64,000 nt of DNA from Microbacterium hominis (GTDB lineage: Bacteria; Actinomycetota; Actinomycetes; Actinomycetales; Microbacteriaceae). The position numbers were made by a program, and so were the translations under genes. The notes under the pieces were generated by a model. It was not told where the DNA came from. It worked only from the letters and a program-made list of their open reading frames with translations, and made no database searches. The DNA lies in NCBI RefSeq assembly GCF_013282805.1, contig NZ_CP054038.1:3658001-3722000 (forward strand). The letters run 5' to 3'. Of this stretch, positions 53,664 to 62,146 are shown in pieces. How positions within the stretch are numbered: the first letter of the stretch is position 1; each line of letters begins with the position of its first letter.

Positions 53664-54376
53664 GCCGGCTCCTTCGCTCGGGCGCCGGCGCCGGCGCCGG
53701 CGTCGATGTGGAAGATCGCGGCGAACCGCTCCAGGAGCGTCGCCTCTCCCGCGACGACGTCGACCACATCCTGGTCGATCGCCTCGGCGGGCGTGAGCTC
53801 ACCCGACAGGAGTCGGCGGATGCCGGGCCCGGCCGCGAACACGAGGTCGGGCTCCCCCTCGATCGGCCGGCCCCCGACCGGTGGCGCGGGCGGTGCGAGC
53901 TGCGCGATGCGCAGGCTGTCGGCATCCACCCGCACGCGCAGCGCGACCTCGCCCACGTGCACCTCGAGGTCCGCGGGGGGCAGCTCTGCCGCCACCGACG
54001 GCTGGAATGCGGAGCGCAGCGCCATGGTGAGCGAATCCGCGGTCACCACGTCTTCGGGCTCGGGCTCGCCCATCTGCGCGAATCCCCACCGGCCCAGGGC
54101 GAGCACGATCGGCTCGAGCTCGCGCCCGTACGGGGTGAGCTCGTACACCAGCCCGCAGTTCATGACGGGCACGCGCCGCACCACTCCCCCCTCCTGCAGC
54201 TCCTTCAGCCGCGTGGAGAGGATGTTGGTCGGGATCTTGGGCAGGCCCTGCTTGAGGTCGGTGTACCGGCGCGGGCCGACGAGCAGATCGCGAACGATGA
54301 GCAGCGCCCAGCGCTCCCCGATCAGCTCGACGGCGGTCGTGACCCCGCAGTACTGCCCGTAGCTGCGGGAGGCCAC
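53660..54376 (-). CDS. HxlR-family transcriptional regulator
   Basis: 238 residues, GTG directly after the VOC stop. The winged helix reads QYCGVTTAVELIGERWALLIVRDLL, GPRRYTDLKQGLPKIPTNILSTRLKEL, then the wing. An extra C-terminal part of about 120 residues (SLTMALRSAF, GEPDLVFAAG) resembles the SCP2-like domain often fused to HxlR proteins and may bind a lipid-like ligand. The 34-bp dyad in the operon promoter is its expected target. Confidence 0.88.
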   Translation of the reverse strand: MASRSYGQYCGVTTAVELIGERWALLIVRDLLVGPRRYTDLKQGLPKIPTNILSTRLKELQEGGVVRRVPVMNCGLVYELTPYGRELEPIVLALGRWGFAQMGEPEPEDVVTADSLTMALRSAFQPSVAAELPPADLEVHVGEVALRVRVDADSLRIAQLAPPAPPVGGRPIEGEPDLVFAAGPGIRRLLSGELTPAEAIDQDVVDVVAGEATLLERFAAIFHIDAGAGAGARAKEPA

Positions 54377-54817
54377 CTACGCCTGCGCGCCCTGCTCCGC
54401 GAGGTAGACCTCGGGGCCCTTCTCGACGGCGGCGGGGTCCATGTAGACGAACTCGAGGATGTTGCCGTCGGGGTCTTCGAGGTCGCGGTTGTACATGAAG
54501 CCGAGCTCGGTGGTCGGGCGCGGCTCGGTGCCGCCGGCGGCGAGCCCCGCCTCGACGACCCTGTCGACGTCTTCGCGCGAGTCACGGGTGAGCGCGACCA
54601 GCAGCTGGGCGCCCTGCTGCGGGTCGACGACCGGCTTGTCGGTGAACGTCGCGAAGAACTCGCGGGTGAGCACCATGAAGTAGATGTTCTCGTCCCACAC
54701 GATGCACGCGGCGTTCTCGTCGGTGAACAGCGGGTTGATGTCGGCGCCCAGGCCCGTGTAGAACGCCTTCGCGCGTTCGAGGTCGGACGTCGGGATGTTG
54801 ACGAAGATGTGGGTCAT
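54377..54817 (-). CDS. VOC-family (glyoxalase/dioxygenase fold) protein
   Basis: 146 residues from ATG after GGAAGGAAC. VOC beta-alpha-beta units MTHIFVNIPTSDLERAKAFYTGLGA and NRDLEDPDGNILEFVYMD. It may bind a metal for glyoxalase, resistance or reductase chemistry, but the substrate is unknown. It is the first gene of an operon with HxlR and a RibD-type reductase, a pattern seen for electrophile or aldehyde response. Confidence 0.85.
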   Translation of the reverse strand: MTHIFVNIPTSDLERAKAFYTGLGADINPLFTDENAACIVWDENIYFMVLTREFFATFTDKPVVDPQQGAQLLVALTRDSREDVDRVVEAGLAAGGTEPRPTTELGFMYNRDLEDPDGNILEFVYMDPAAVEKGPEVYLAEQGAQA

Positions 54818-54865
54818 GTCGGTTCCTTCCATCTGTCCGGGGTCTGGCACCTCGGGCCTGGAGAG

Positions 54866-54902
54866 ATACTTGCAAAAGACAAGCAAGCTTGTCAATAGCA
54901 AG
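54866..54902 (-). promoter_or_regulatory. promoter and symmetrical HxlR-type operator
   Basis: On the minus strand a consensus -35 TTGACA (54890-54895) and a -10-like AAGTAT (54866-54871) are 18 bp apart. The symmetrical region CTTGC-N4-GACAAGC-AA-GCTTGTC-N4-GCAAG (54869-54902) is a 34-bp dyad about 54885.5 that covers the -35 and spacer. Repressor binding here would shut the VOC-HxlR-reductase operon. Confidence 0.75.
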
Positions 54903-54925
54903 CTCGCCCCCGGGATCCATCGCGC

Positions 54926-54959
54926 GGGGGATGCCCGGCCCCAGCCTCCCCCGTAGCGT
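54926..54959 (+). promoter_or_regulatory. promoter of the second sensor kinase
   Basis: GGGGGATG (54926-54933), 20 nt, then TAGCGT (54954-54959), with ATG at 54966, so the message is leaderless. The same box, spacing and -10 occur before the ABC-2 gene at 57158. Confidence 0.6.
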
Positions 54960-54965
54960 GGAGGG

Positions 54966-56231
54966 ATGTCCGACACCACGTCTCCCGCGCGGCGCTCCAG
55001 GCCGACGGCGACGGATCTCCGCGCCGACGTGTGGCTGGCCGGCGCGCTGCTGCTCGGCGCGATCCTGAGCACGGCTCTCGCCTCGACCTCCGGCATCTAC
55101 GGCACCGAGACGCCCGGAATGCAGTGGGGCCTGCTCTACGCGTTCGGGCTCACCGCCCCGCTGGCGCTGCGGCGGCGGCATCCACTCGTGGTCGCGGTCG
55201 CCGTGGCCCTCGTCTTCTTCGCAGGCGGCTCGGCCAAGATCCCCGAGATCTACGTCGGCAACATCGCCCTGTTCATCGCGATGTACACGGTCGGCGCGTG
55301 GGTCGACGACCGGCGCCGGGCCGTGTGGGTGCGCGGGGCGATCGTGGTGGGGATGTTCCTGTGGCTGATGATCACCACCTTCCAGGCGGCGATCTCGCCC
55401 GATGACGAGGGGCTCTCCCGCGCCGGACTGTTCTCCCCGTTCGTGGCGTTCATGCTGATGCAGTTCCTCGTGAACGTCGCGTTCTTCGGCGGATCCTGGT
55501 ACATGGGCGACCGCGCCTACGCCGCGGCGCTGGAGCGGGCCGCGCTCGAGCAGCGCACGGCCGAGCTCGAACGCGAGCGGGAGCTCACCGCCGCGCAGGC
55601 CGTCGCCCTCGACCGCGTGCGCATCGCCCGCGAGCTGCACGACGTCGTCGCCCACCACGTGTCGGCGATGGGCGTGCAGGCGGGCGCCGCGCGGGCGGTG
55701 ATGGACGCGGATCCGGATGCCGCGCGCGACGCCCTGCGCGGGGTCGAGGACTCCGCGCGCTCGGCGCTCACCGAGCTGCGACAGCTGCTGGAGACCCTGC
55801 GCGGCCCCGGCATCGACGCGCCGAACGCGTCGACCGTCCGCGTCGAGCACCTCGACGAGCTGGTCGCCCACGCGAACGCCAACGGCCTGCCCACCACGCT
55901 GTCGATCGTCGGCGATCCGTCTGCGGCTCGGCTCACCGATGTGGCGACCGTCAACATCTACCGCGTCGCGCAGGAGGCGCTCACCAACGCCCGCCGTCAC
56001 GGTGGCGCGGATGCCACCGCCGACGTGCGGGTGCGCTACAGCGCCGACGCGGTCGAGCTCGAGGTCGCCAACACCGGCCGCGTGACGCCGATCGCGCGAC
56101 CGGGCCTCGGGATGGTCGGCATGCGCGAGCGCGCCGCCGCCTCGGGCGGCACCCTCGAGGCCGGGCCCCGGCCGCGCGGCGGATACCTCGTGCGCCTGCG
56201 GATCCCCGCCCCGCAGCGGGTCGACGCGTGA
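54966..56231 (+). CDS. sensor histidine kinase, HisKA_3 type
   Basis: 421 residues. Five or six hydrophobic segments in the first 180 residues, a coiled linker ERAALEQRTAELERERELT, phospho-accepting His225 (RIARELHDVVAHH), then HATPase_c with RVAQEALTNARRHG and GLGMVGMRERA. No large outer loop. It overlaps the response regulator by GTGA. The pair probably controls the ABC-2 genes downstream. Confidence 0.92.
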   Translation: MSDTTSPARRSRPTATDLRADVWLAGALLLGAILSTALASTSGIYGTETPGMQWGLLYAFGLTAPLALRRRHPLVVAVAVALVFFAGGSAKIPEIYVGNIALFIAMYTVGAWVDDRRRAVWVRGAIVVGMFLWLMITTFQAAISPDDEGLSRAGLFSPFVAFMLMQFLVNVAFFGGSWYMGDRAYAAALERAALEQRTAELERERELTAAQAVALDRVRIARELHDVVAHHVSAMGVQAGAARAVMDADPDAARDALRGVEDSARSALTELRQLLETLRGPGIDAPNASTVRVEHLDELVAHANANGLPTTLSIVGDPSAARLTDVATVNIYRVAQEALTNARRHGGADATADVRVRYSADAVELEVANTGRVTPIARPGLGMVGMRERAAASGGTLEAGPRPRGGYLVRLRIPAPQRVDA

Positions 56232-57064
56232 GCGGGTCGATGGATGCCGGCGCCGGGCCGATCGCCGGCGCCGGGCCGATCCGGGTGCTGCTGGTCGACG
56301 ACCACGCCGTGATGCGCGCAGGGTTCCGCATGATCCTGCAGGCGGCGGGCGGCATCGAGGTCGTGGGCGAGGCGGCGACCGGCACGGAGGCGGTGGCTGC
56401 GGCATCCACGCTCCTCCCCGACGTCGTCTGCATGGACGTGCAGATGCCCGACATGGACGGCCTCGAGGCGACGCGCCTCATCGTCGCAGACCCGTCGGGC
56501 GACGCCGCGGTGGTGGTCGTGACGACCTTCGACCGCGACGACTACCTGTTCGAGGCGCTGTCGGCCGGGGCGAGCGGGTTCCTCCTGAAGAACGCCGGCC
56601 CCGAGGAGCTCGTGGCCGCCGTGCGCGTGGCCGCCGCCGGCGACGCGCTGCTCGCTCCCGAGGTCACCCGACGGGTGATCGCCCGCTTCGCCGGGCAAGC
56701 CTCCACCCCCGGCCTCCCCCGCTCCGCCGGACAGCGCCCCGCCGGACAAGCCTCCACCCCCGGCCTCCCCCGCTCCGCTGTCGCAATCGGCGACTCCGAC
56801 CAGCAGAATGCGACAGCGGAGCCGCGGGGTGATGGGCGCGGGGTGCTGCCGGCGGCCGGGGCGCTGCCGGGGGGCGAGCTCACCGACCGCGAGCGCGAGG
56901 TGCTGCGACTACTCGCCCAGGCGCTCAGCAACGGCGAGATCGCGCAGCGGCTCTTCATCGGCGAGGCGACCGTGAAGACGCACGTGTCGAACGTGCTGCA
57001 GAAGCTCGGCGCCCGCGACCGGGTCGCCGCCGTCGTGTACGCGCACCGCCACGGCCTGGCCTGA
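56228..57064 (+). CDS. LuxR-family response regulator with repeat-expanded linker
   Basis: 278 residues, about 60 more than usual. Receiver with phospho-acceptor Asp70 (VVCMDVQMPDMDG) and Lys in GFLLKNAG; C-terminal LuxR HTH from LTDREREVLRLL. The linker between them (about residues 155-218) holds two copies of GQASTPGLPRSA and then the product of an inverted-repeat element. The reading frame stays open, so the protein should still fold with a long flexible linker. GTG start overlapping the kinase; an ATG at 56240 is an alternative. Confidence 0.88.
   Translation: MSGSMDAGAGPIAGAGPIRVLLVDDHAVMRAGFRMILQAAGGIEVVGEAATGTEAVAAASTLLPDVVCMDVQMPDMDGLEATRLIVADPSGDAAVVVVTTFDRDDYLFEALSAGASGFLLKNAGPEELVAAVRVAAAGDALLAPEVTRRVIARFAGQASTPGLPRSAGQRPAGQASTPGLPRSAVAIGDSDQQNATAEPRGDGRGVLPAAGALPGGELTDREREVLRLLAQALSNGEIAQRLFIGEATVKTHVSNVLQKLGARDRVAAVVYAHRHGLA
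56696..56822. repeat. direct and inverted repeats inside the response regulator gene
   Basis: A 32-bp unit beginning CAAGCCTCCACCCCC occurs at 56696-56727 and 56747-56778, a 51-bp (17-codon) period. The second copy runs into an inverted repeat with perfect 14-bp arms, GCTCCGCTGTCGCA (56772-56785) and TGCGACAGCGGAGC (56809-56822), 23 bp apart. This looks like a REP-like palindromic element carried in frame in the linker. Confidence 0.75.
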
Positions 57065-57116
57065 TCCCCTGCGGCAGCCGCACGTCCGCCGCACGGCGGG
57101 CCGATCCCCTCCTCAC

Positions 57117-57150
57117 GGGGGATGTCGCGGCATCCGCTCCTCCGTAGCGT
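57117..57150 (+). promoter_or_regulatory. promoter of the ABC-2 transporter
   Basis: GGGGGATG (57117-57124), 20 nt, then TAGCGT (57145-57150), with ATG at 57158. An upstream ATCCCC (57104-57109) makes a dyad with GGGGAT. The design is identical to the promoter at 54926-54959, as expected for sites bound by the response regulator. Confidence 0.6.
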
Positions 57151-57157
57151 GGATGCC

Positions 57158-58042
57158 ATGCTGAAACTCCAGGGGATCACCAAGAGCTACGGGGGCAGGC
57201 CCGCGCTCGACGACGTGTCGTTCGAGGTGCGGCCGGGCCGCCTCACCGGCTTCGTCGGCGGAAACGGCGCGGGCAAGACCACCACCATGCGCATCGTGCT
57301 GGGCGTGCTGGCCCGAGACGGCGGCAGCGTCACGCTCGACGGCGCGGAGGTGACCGCCGCCGATCGCCGCCGCTTCGGGTACATGCCCGAGGAGCGGGGC
57401 CTGTATCCCAAGATGAAGGTGCTCGAGCACATCGCGTACCTGGCGCGTCTGCACGGATTCTCCAAGGTGGATGCCACCGCCCGCGCCCGCGAGCTGCTCG
57501 AGCAGCTCGGCCTCGGCGAGCGGCTCGACGACAACGTGGAGACGCTGTCGCTGGGCAACCAGCAGCGCGCGCAGATCGCCGCGGCGCTCGTGCACGACCC
57601 CGAGGTGCTGATCCTCGACGAGCCGTTCTCCGGTCTCGACCCGCTCGCCGTCGACGTCGTCGCCGGGGTGCTGCAGCGCCGCGCGGCGGCGGGGGCCGCC
57701 GTGCTGTTCTCCTCGCACCAGCTCGACGTGGTCGAGCGGCTGTGCGACGACCTCGTGATCATCGCCGGCGGCACGATCCGCGCCGCCGGCGCCCGCGACG
57801 AGCTGCGCGCGAAGCACTCCACCCACCGCTACGAGATCGTCTCGGTCGGCGACGCCGGGTGGCTCCGCGACGAGGAGGGCATCACGGTGCTCGACTTCGA
57901 CGGCGGGTACGCGGTCTTCGACGCCGACGGCGACGAGACCGCGCAGCGGGTGCTGCGCCGGGCGGTCGCCCAGGGCGATGTCGCGAGCTTCGCCCCGCAG
58001 CATCCCACCCTCGCCCAGATCTTCAAGGAGGTCATCCAGTGA
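57158..58042 (+). CDS. ABC transporter ATP-binding protein, NatA-like
   Basis: 294 residues from a leaderless ATG. Walker A VGGNGAGKTTT, signature LSLGNQQRAQ (an LSLGN variant of LSGGQ found in this subfamily), Walker B VLILDEPFSGLDP, switch His in SSHQLD. The C-terminal 80 residues form the usual regulatory tail of NatA/ABC-2 ATPases. It overlaps the permease by GTGA. Confidence 0.9.
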   Translation: MLKLQGITKSYGGRPALDDVSFEVRPGRLTGFVGGNGAGKTTTMRIVLGVLARDGGSVTLDGAEVTAADRRRFGYMPEERGLYPKMKVLEHIAYLARLHGFSKVDATARARELLEQLGLGERLDDNVETLSLGNQQRAQIAAALVHDPEVLILDEPFSGLDPLAVDVVAGVLQRRAAAGAAVLFSSHQLDVVERLCDDLVIIAGGTIRAAGARDELRAKHSTHRYEIVSVGDAGWLRDEEGITVLDFDGGYAVFDADGDETAQRVLRRAVAQGDVASFAPQHPTLAQIFKEVIQ

Positions 58043-59133
58043 GCACCCCGAACACCGGCCTGAGCACGGCCCAGGGCACGTGGCTCGTCGCCGAGCGCGA
58101 GATCGGGTCGAAGCTGCGCAGCAAGGCCTTCGTCATCTCGACGCTCATCCTCTTCGTCGGCGCCCTCGCCCTCGTGGTGTGGGCCGGGTTCACGGCATCC
58201 AGCTCCTCGGGCACGCCGGTCGCGGTGACCGCCGACGCCTCGTCGCTCATCGTGAACGACGACGGCCTCGACGTGACCGAGGTCGCCGACCGCGCCGCCG
58301 CCGAGACCCTCGTCGCCAGCGGAGAGGTGGATGCCGCGATCGTCGGCGATTCCGGCTCTCCGACCGGCTTCGTCGTGCTCGCCGAGTCCGACGCGCCCAC
58401 GCAGCTGCTGCTGCGCCTGGCCGAGCTGCCGCCGGTCGAGCTGCTGAACCCCGCCGAGGTGGATGCGGCCCTCGGCTACATCGCCGCGGTCGGCTTCGGC
58501 GTCGTGTTCCTGTTCGCCGCGTCCGCCTTCGGCGGCACCATCGCGCAGAGCGTCGTCGAAGAGAAGCAGACCCGCGTGGTCGAGCTGCTCATCTCGGCGA
58601 TCCCGGTGCGCACGCTCCTGGCGGGCAAGGTGATCGGCAACACGATCCTCGCCATGGCGCAGGTGCTGATCCTCGCCGCGATCGCCGTCGTCGGACTCAC
58701 CGTCACCGATCAGACCGAGCTGCTGGCGGGCCTGGGCGCGCCCATCGCCTGGTTCTCGGTGTTCTTCCTGCTCGGCTTCGTGCTGCTGGCCGCCCTGTTC
58801 GCCGCCGCCGCGTCGATGGTGTCGCGCATGGAGGATGTCGGGTCGACGACGATGCCGCTCACGATGCTCATCATGGCGCCGTACTTCCTGGTGATCTTCT
58901 TCAACGACAACCCCGTCGTGCTCGGCGTCATGTCGTACGTGCCGTTCTCGGCGCCGATCGGCATGCCGATGCGGATCTTCCTCGATCAGGCCCAGTGGTG
59001 GGAGCCCCTGCTCTCGCTCGGGATCCTCGCCCTCACGTGCGTCGCGGCCATCTGGGTCGGCGCGAAGATCTACGAGAACTCGCTGCTGCGCATGGGAGCA
59101 CGGGTCAAACTGCGCGAGGCCCTGGGGGGCTGA
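58039..59133 (+). CDS. ABC-2 permease, NatB-like
   Basis: 364 residues. One N-terminal helix (AFVISTLILFVGALALVVWAG), an outer domain of about 120 residues, then five C-terminal helices with EEKQTRVVELLISAIPVRTLLAGKVIGN, the conserved ABC-2 coupling segment. NatAB-type exporters move sodium, drugs or peptides out; the substrate here is unknown. The two-component system just upstream is the likely controller. Confidence 0.9.
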   Translation: MSTPNTGLSTAQGTWLVAEREIGSKLRSKAFVISTLILFVGALALVVWAGFTASSSSGTPVAVTADASSLIVNDDGLDVTEVADRAAAETLVASGEVDAAIVGDSGSPTGFVVLAESDAPTQLLLRLAELPPVELLNPAEVDAALGYIAAVGFGVVFLFAASAFGGTIAQSVVEEKQTRVVELLISAIPVRTLLAGKVIGNTILAMAQVLILAAIAVVGLTVTDQTELLAGLGAPIAWFSVFFLLGFVLLAALFAAAASMVSRMEDVGSTTMPLTMLIMAPYFLVIFFNDNPVVLGVMSYVPFSAPIGMPMRIFLDQAQWWEPLLSLGILALTCVAAIWVGAKIYENSLLRMGARVKLREALGG

Positions 59134-59162
59134 GTGCGACGAGCGACGCGCCGTCGCTGCGA

Positions 59163-60956
59163 TCACCGTCGCAGCGCGGCGCGTCCTTCGTGTCCGCCGA
59201 GGGCGTCGGCGGCGCGGATGAGGGCGATGTGCGAGAGCGCCTGCGGGGTGTTGCCCACGTGCCTCCCACCGTGCACGTCGTACTCCTCCGACAGCATCCC
59301 CACATCGTTGGCCAGTCCGCACAGGCGGGCCATGAGGGTGGATGCCTCCTCCCGCCGCCCCGTCGTGGCGTACTGCTCCACCAGCCAGAACGAGCAGGCG
59401 AGGAACGGATGCTCGGTGCCGGGCAGTCCGTCGACGCCGGTGGCCGTGCGGTAGCGCATCACCAGGCCGTCGCGCAGCAGCGTCTGCTCGATGCGGGCGA
59501 CCGTGGCTAGCATGCGCGGATCGTCGTGCGCGCAGAACCCCACCTGGGGAAGGAGCAGGAGCGAGGCATCCACCTCGTCGGTGCCGTAGTGCTGCACGAA
59601 GTGCCCTCCGTCGGGATCGACGCCGCGCTGGTCGATCTCCGCGCGCACCTCGTCGCGCAGCCGCGCCCACAGCGTGGCATCGCCGTCGAGCCCGCCCTCG
59701 CGCACGGCGCGCACGCCGCGGTCGAGAGCCGCCCAGATCATCGCGCGCGAGTGGGTGAACAGGCGCGCGGTGCCGCGGATCTCCCAGATGCCCTGGTCGG
59801 GGCGGTCGATCTGCGCCACGACCTGCGTGAGCAGGGCGCGCTGCAGCGACCACGAGAACTCGGTCTCGCCGACGCCGGCCGCTCGGGTGGCCTCCAGGGC
59901 GACGAGCACCTCACCGAGCACGTCTCCCTGGTACTGGCAGACGGCGCCGTTGCCGATGCGCACCGGCGCGGCGCCGGCATAGCCGGGCAGGCTCGGCAGC
60001 GAGCGCTCCGCAAGGTCGCGTTCGCCCGCGAGGCCGTACATGATCTGCACGTCGGCGGGGTCTCCCGCGATCGCGCGCAGCAGCCAGGCCCGCCAGCGCT
60101 GCGCGGTGCGCACGAACCCGTGGGCGAGCAGGACCTCGAGCGTCAGCGCGGCATCCCGGAGCCAGACGTAGCGGTAGTCCCAGTTGCGAACGCCGCCGAA
60201 ATCCTCGGGCAGCGACGTCGTGGCCGCCGCCACGATGCCGCCGGTGTCTTCGTGGGTGAGCGCACGCAGCACCAGCAGCGAACGGATCACGTGATCGTCG
60301 TGGGGCCCATCGTGGTCGATGCCGTGGGCCCACTCCGTCCACCACCGCCGGGTGCGCTCGATGGCCGAGTCGGCGTCGAGCGGGTGGGGCGGATCGTGAT
60401 GGGAGGGGAACCACGTCAGGGTGAGGTCGACGAACTGCCCCTCGGCGACCTTCACGGTGCCGGTGTGGGCGGTGCCGTCGGGCTCGAGGCGCGCACCGCG
60501 CAGCAGCACCGCATCCGGTCCGGCGACGGCCAGCACCGCCGGCACGAACTCCGTGCCCACCTGCCGCACCCACGGCACCGCTCGCGCATAGTCGAAGCGG
60601 AAGCGCACCTCGTGCGCGAACTCCACCGTGCCGCGGATGCCGACCACGCGCCGCACGAGGTCGACGCGCGGCCCGTCGACGGGCATCAGGTCGTGCACCT
60701 CGGCGACGCCGGTCGGCGTCTCCCACCGCGTGATGAGGATGAACGACCGGCCGTCATAACGGCGCGTCGAGGTCGCCGACCGCGCGCGCGGCCGCAGCGC
60801 CCAGTGTCCGTGCTCGGGGGTGCCCAGCAGCGCGCCGAAGATCGACGGCGCGTCGTACCGCGGCACGCAGAGCCAGTCGATGCTGCCTTCGCGCGAGACC
60901 AGCGCCGCCGTGCGGCAGCTGCTCAGCAGGGCGTAGTCCTCGATCGGTGCGGCCAT
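59163..60956 (-). CDS. GH15 glycoside hydrolase (trehalase/glucoamylase-like)
   Basis: 597 residues from ATG; a GTG one codon earlier is possible. An N-terminal beta domain (IEDYALLSSCRTAALVSREGSIDWLC) precedes the (alpha/alpha)6 barrel with SLPEDFGGVRNWDYRYVWLRDAAL, typical of the bacterial GH15 group that includes actinobacterial trehalases. No signal peptide, so it acts on trehalose or short alpha-glucans in the cytoplasm. AGAATC just before the start suggests a leaderless message. Convergent with the ABC-2 permease. Confidence 0.9.
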   Translation of the reverse strand: MAAPIEDYALLSSCRTAALVSREGSIDWLCVPRYDAPSIFGALLGTPEHGHWALRPRARSATSTRRYDGRSFILITRWETPTGVAEVHDLMPVDGPRVDLVRRVVGIRGTVEFAHEVRFRFDYARAVPWVRQVGTEFVPAVLAVAGPDAVLLRGARLEPDGTAHTGTVKVAEGQFVDLTLTWFPSHHDPPHPLDADSAIERTRRWWTEWAHGIDHDGPHDDHVIRSLLVLRALTHEDTGGIVAAATTSLPEDFGGVRNWDYRYVWLRDAALTLEVLLAHGFVRTAQRWRAWLLRAIAGDPADVQIMYGLAGERDLAERSLPSLPGYAGAAPVRIGNGAVCQYQGDVLGEVLVALEATRAAGVGETEFSWSLQRALLTQVVAQIDRPDQGIWEIRGTARLFTHSRAMIWAALDRGVRAVREGGLDGDATLWARLRDEVRAEIDQRGVDPDGGHFVQHYGTDEVDASLLLLPQVGFCAHDDPRMLATVARIEQTLLRDGLVMRYRTATGVDGLPGTEHPFLACSFWLVEQYATTGRREEASTLMARLCGLANDVGMLSEEYDVHGGRHVGNTPQALSHIALIRAADALGGHEGRAALRR

Positions 60957-61019
60957 CACGCGCGATTCTGGCAGGATCGGCCGCCGACCGGGAGGCCCCG
61001 CGGGGGATGCCGCTGCCGC

Positions 61020-61409
61020 TCAGACGAACTTCATGATCGAGATGACGTTGCCCGACGGGTCCATGAACCACGCGATGTCGGGCCCGCCCTCGAACCCCCG
61101 CGAGATGCCCTTCTCGTCGGTGCCGTAGTCGGGATCGGTATAGATCTTCGTCACGACCCCCCGGCCGTTGAGCTCGTCGACCGCGGCTTCGACGTCGTCG
61201 ACGGCGAAGTTGAAGACCGTGAAGTTCGCCGGCGCGTGGCCCTCCTTCGCGTAGATGAAGTGCCGGCCCCCGTTCGGGAGGGTGAGGGCCATCGACTGCA
61301 TGTCCTTGTCGACGTCGACGTCGAGGCCGAGAGTATTGCCGTAGAACTCCGCAGCGGCGTCGAGGTCGCTCACGGCGAAGCTGCCGAACGGCTGAGAGTT
61401 GTCGAACAT
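61020..61409 (-). CDS. VOC-family protein
   Basis: 129 residues from ATG after CCCGGAGGCACC. VOC motifs GSFAVSDLDAAAEFYGNTLGLDVD and FNFAVDDVEAAVDELNGRGV, ending AWFMDPSGNVISIMKF. Single domain, expected to pair as a dimer. Substrate unknown; not closely similar to the VOC gene at 54377-54817. Confidence 0.86.
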   Translation of the reverse strand: MFDNSQPFGSFAVSDLDAAAEFYGNTLGLDVDVDKDMQSMALTLPNGGRHFIYAKEGHAPANFTVFNFAVDDVEAAVDELNGRGVVTKIYTDPDYGTDEKGISRGFEGGPDIAWFMDPSGNVISIMKFV

Positions 61410-61493
61410 GGGTGCCTCCGGGTGTGGATCTGGCGTGGATGCTGCTCCCCGCGGCATCCACGATCCTCCTGTCTCCGGAGCTTCGCCAGGGGG

Positions 61494-61991
61494 TCAGCGC
61501 TCGACGAGCACCCCGTCGGCGTCGGCCCAGACGTGCGCGCCCGGGCGGAAGCGAACGCCGCCGATGACGACGTCGACGTCGACCTCGCCGCGCCCCTCCT
61601 TGGCGCTCTTGCGCGGGTTCGAGCCGAGCGCCTTGACCCCCAGTGCGAGCTCGCCGATCGCCGCGCGGTCGCGGATCGCGCCGTGCACGATGATCCCCGC
61701 CCAGCCGTTCTCGACAGCGGAGGCGGCGATGAGGTCGCCGACGAGCGCCGACTCCAGCGACCCGCCGCCGTCGACCACGAGCACCGCGCCCTCGCCGGGA
61801 GTGGCGAGCATCGCCTTCACCAGCGCGTTGTCCCGATGGCACCGCACGGTGCGGATCGGGCCGTCGAAGGCGACCCGGCCGCCGATGTCGTGCAGCTGCA
61901 GCGCCAGCGAGTCGAGCGCCTCGCCGCGTTCGTCGTACAGGTCGGCGGTGGCGACGGCGCCGGTCTCGGTGGCAGGGGTCTGCGGGCTCAT
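61494..61991 (-). CDS. RraA-like protein (HMG aldolase/RNase E regulator family)
   Basis: 165 residues, ATG after TAGCCT (leaderless type). RraA motifs: DLYDERGEAL, VLVVDGGGSLESALVGDLIAASAVENGWAGIIVHGAIRD and GVKALGSNPRKSAK. The GGG and GDLIA loop is where the class II 4-hydroxy-4-methyl-2-oxoglutarate aldolases and RraA coincide. Free-standing copies in actinobacteria could be either; no other pathway genes adjoin. Confidence 0.87.
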   Translation of the reverse strand: MSPQTPATETGAVATADLYDERGEALDSLALQLHDIGGRVAFDGPIRTVRCHRDNALVKAMLATPGEGAVLVVDGGGSLESALVGDLIAASAVENGWAGIIVHGAIRDRAAIGELALGVKALGSNPRKSAKEGRGEVDVDVVIGGVRFRPGAHVWADADGVLVER

Positions 61992-62028
61992 ACCGGCCAG
62001 GCTAGGCGGCCGTGCCCGCGTCGCGGCG

Positions 62029-62112
62029 TGCAGAACTCCGGAAGAACCGCCCGAATTCTGCTGACGGCAAGCCGAACGGCGCCGAATCGGCCAGAAGTTC
62101 CGGAGTTGCGCA
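62029..62112. repeat. long inverted-repeat element, REP-like
   Basis: TGCAGAACTCCGGAA (62029-62043) faces TTCCGGAGTTGCGCA (62098-62112): 13 of 15 bp pair across a 54-bp loop. It occupies most of the 155-bp gap between the rraA-like and arsR-like genes. No coding sequence is seen in it; a mobile or structural repeat is likely. Confidence 0.6.
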
Positions 62113-62146
62113 CGGCGCGCCGGGCTCGGCCGGGCGGCGGGGCGGC

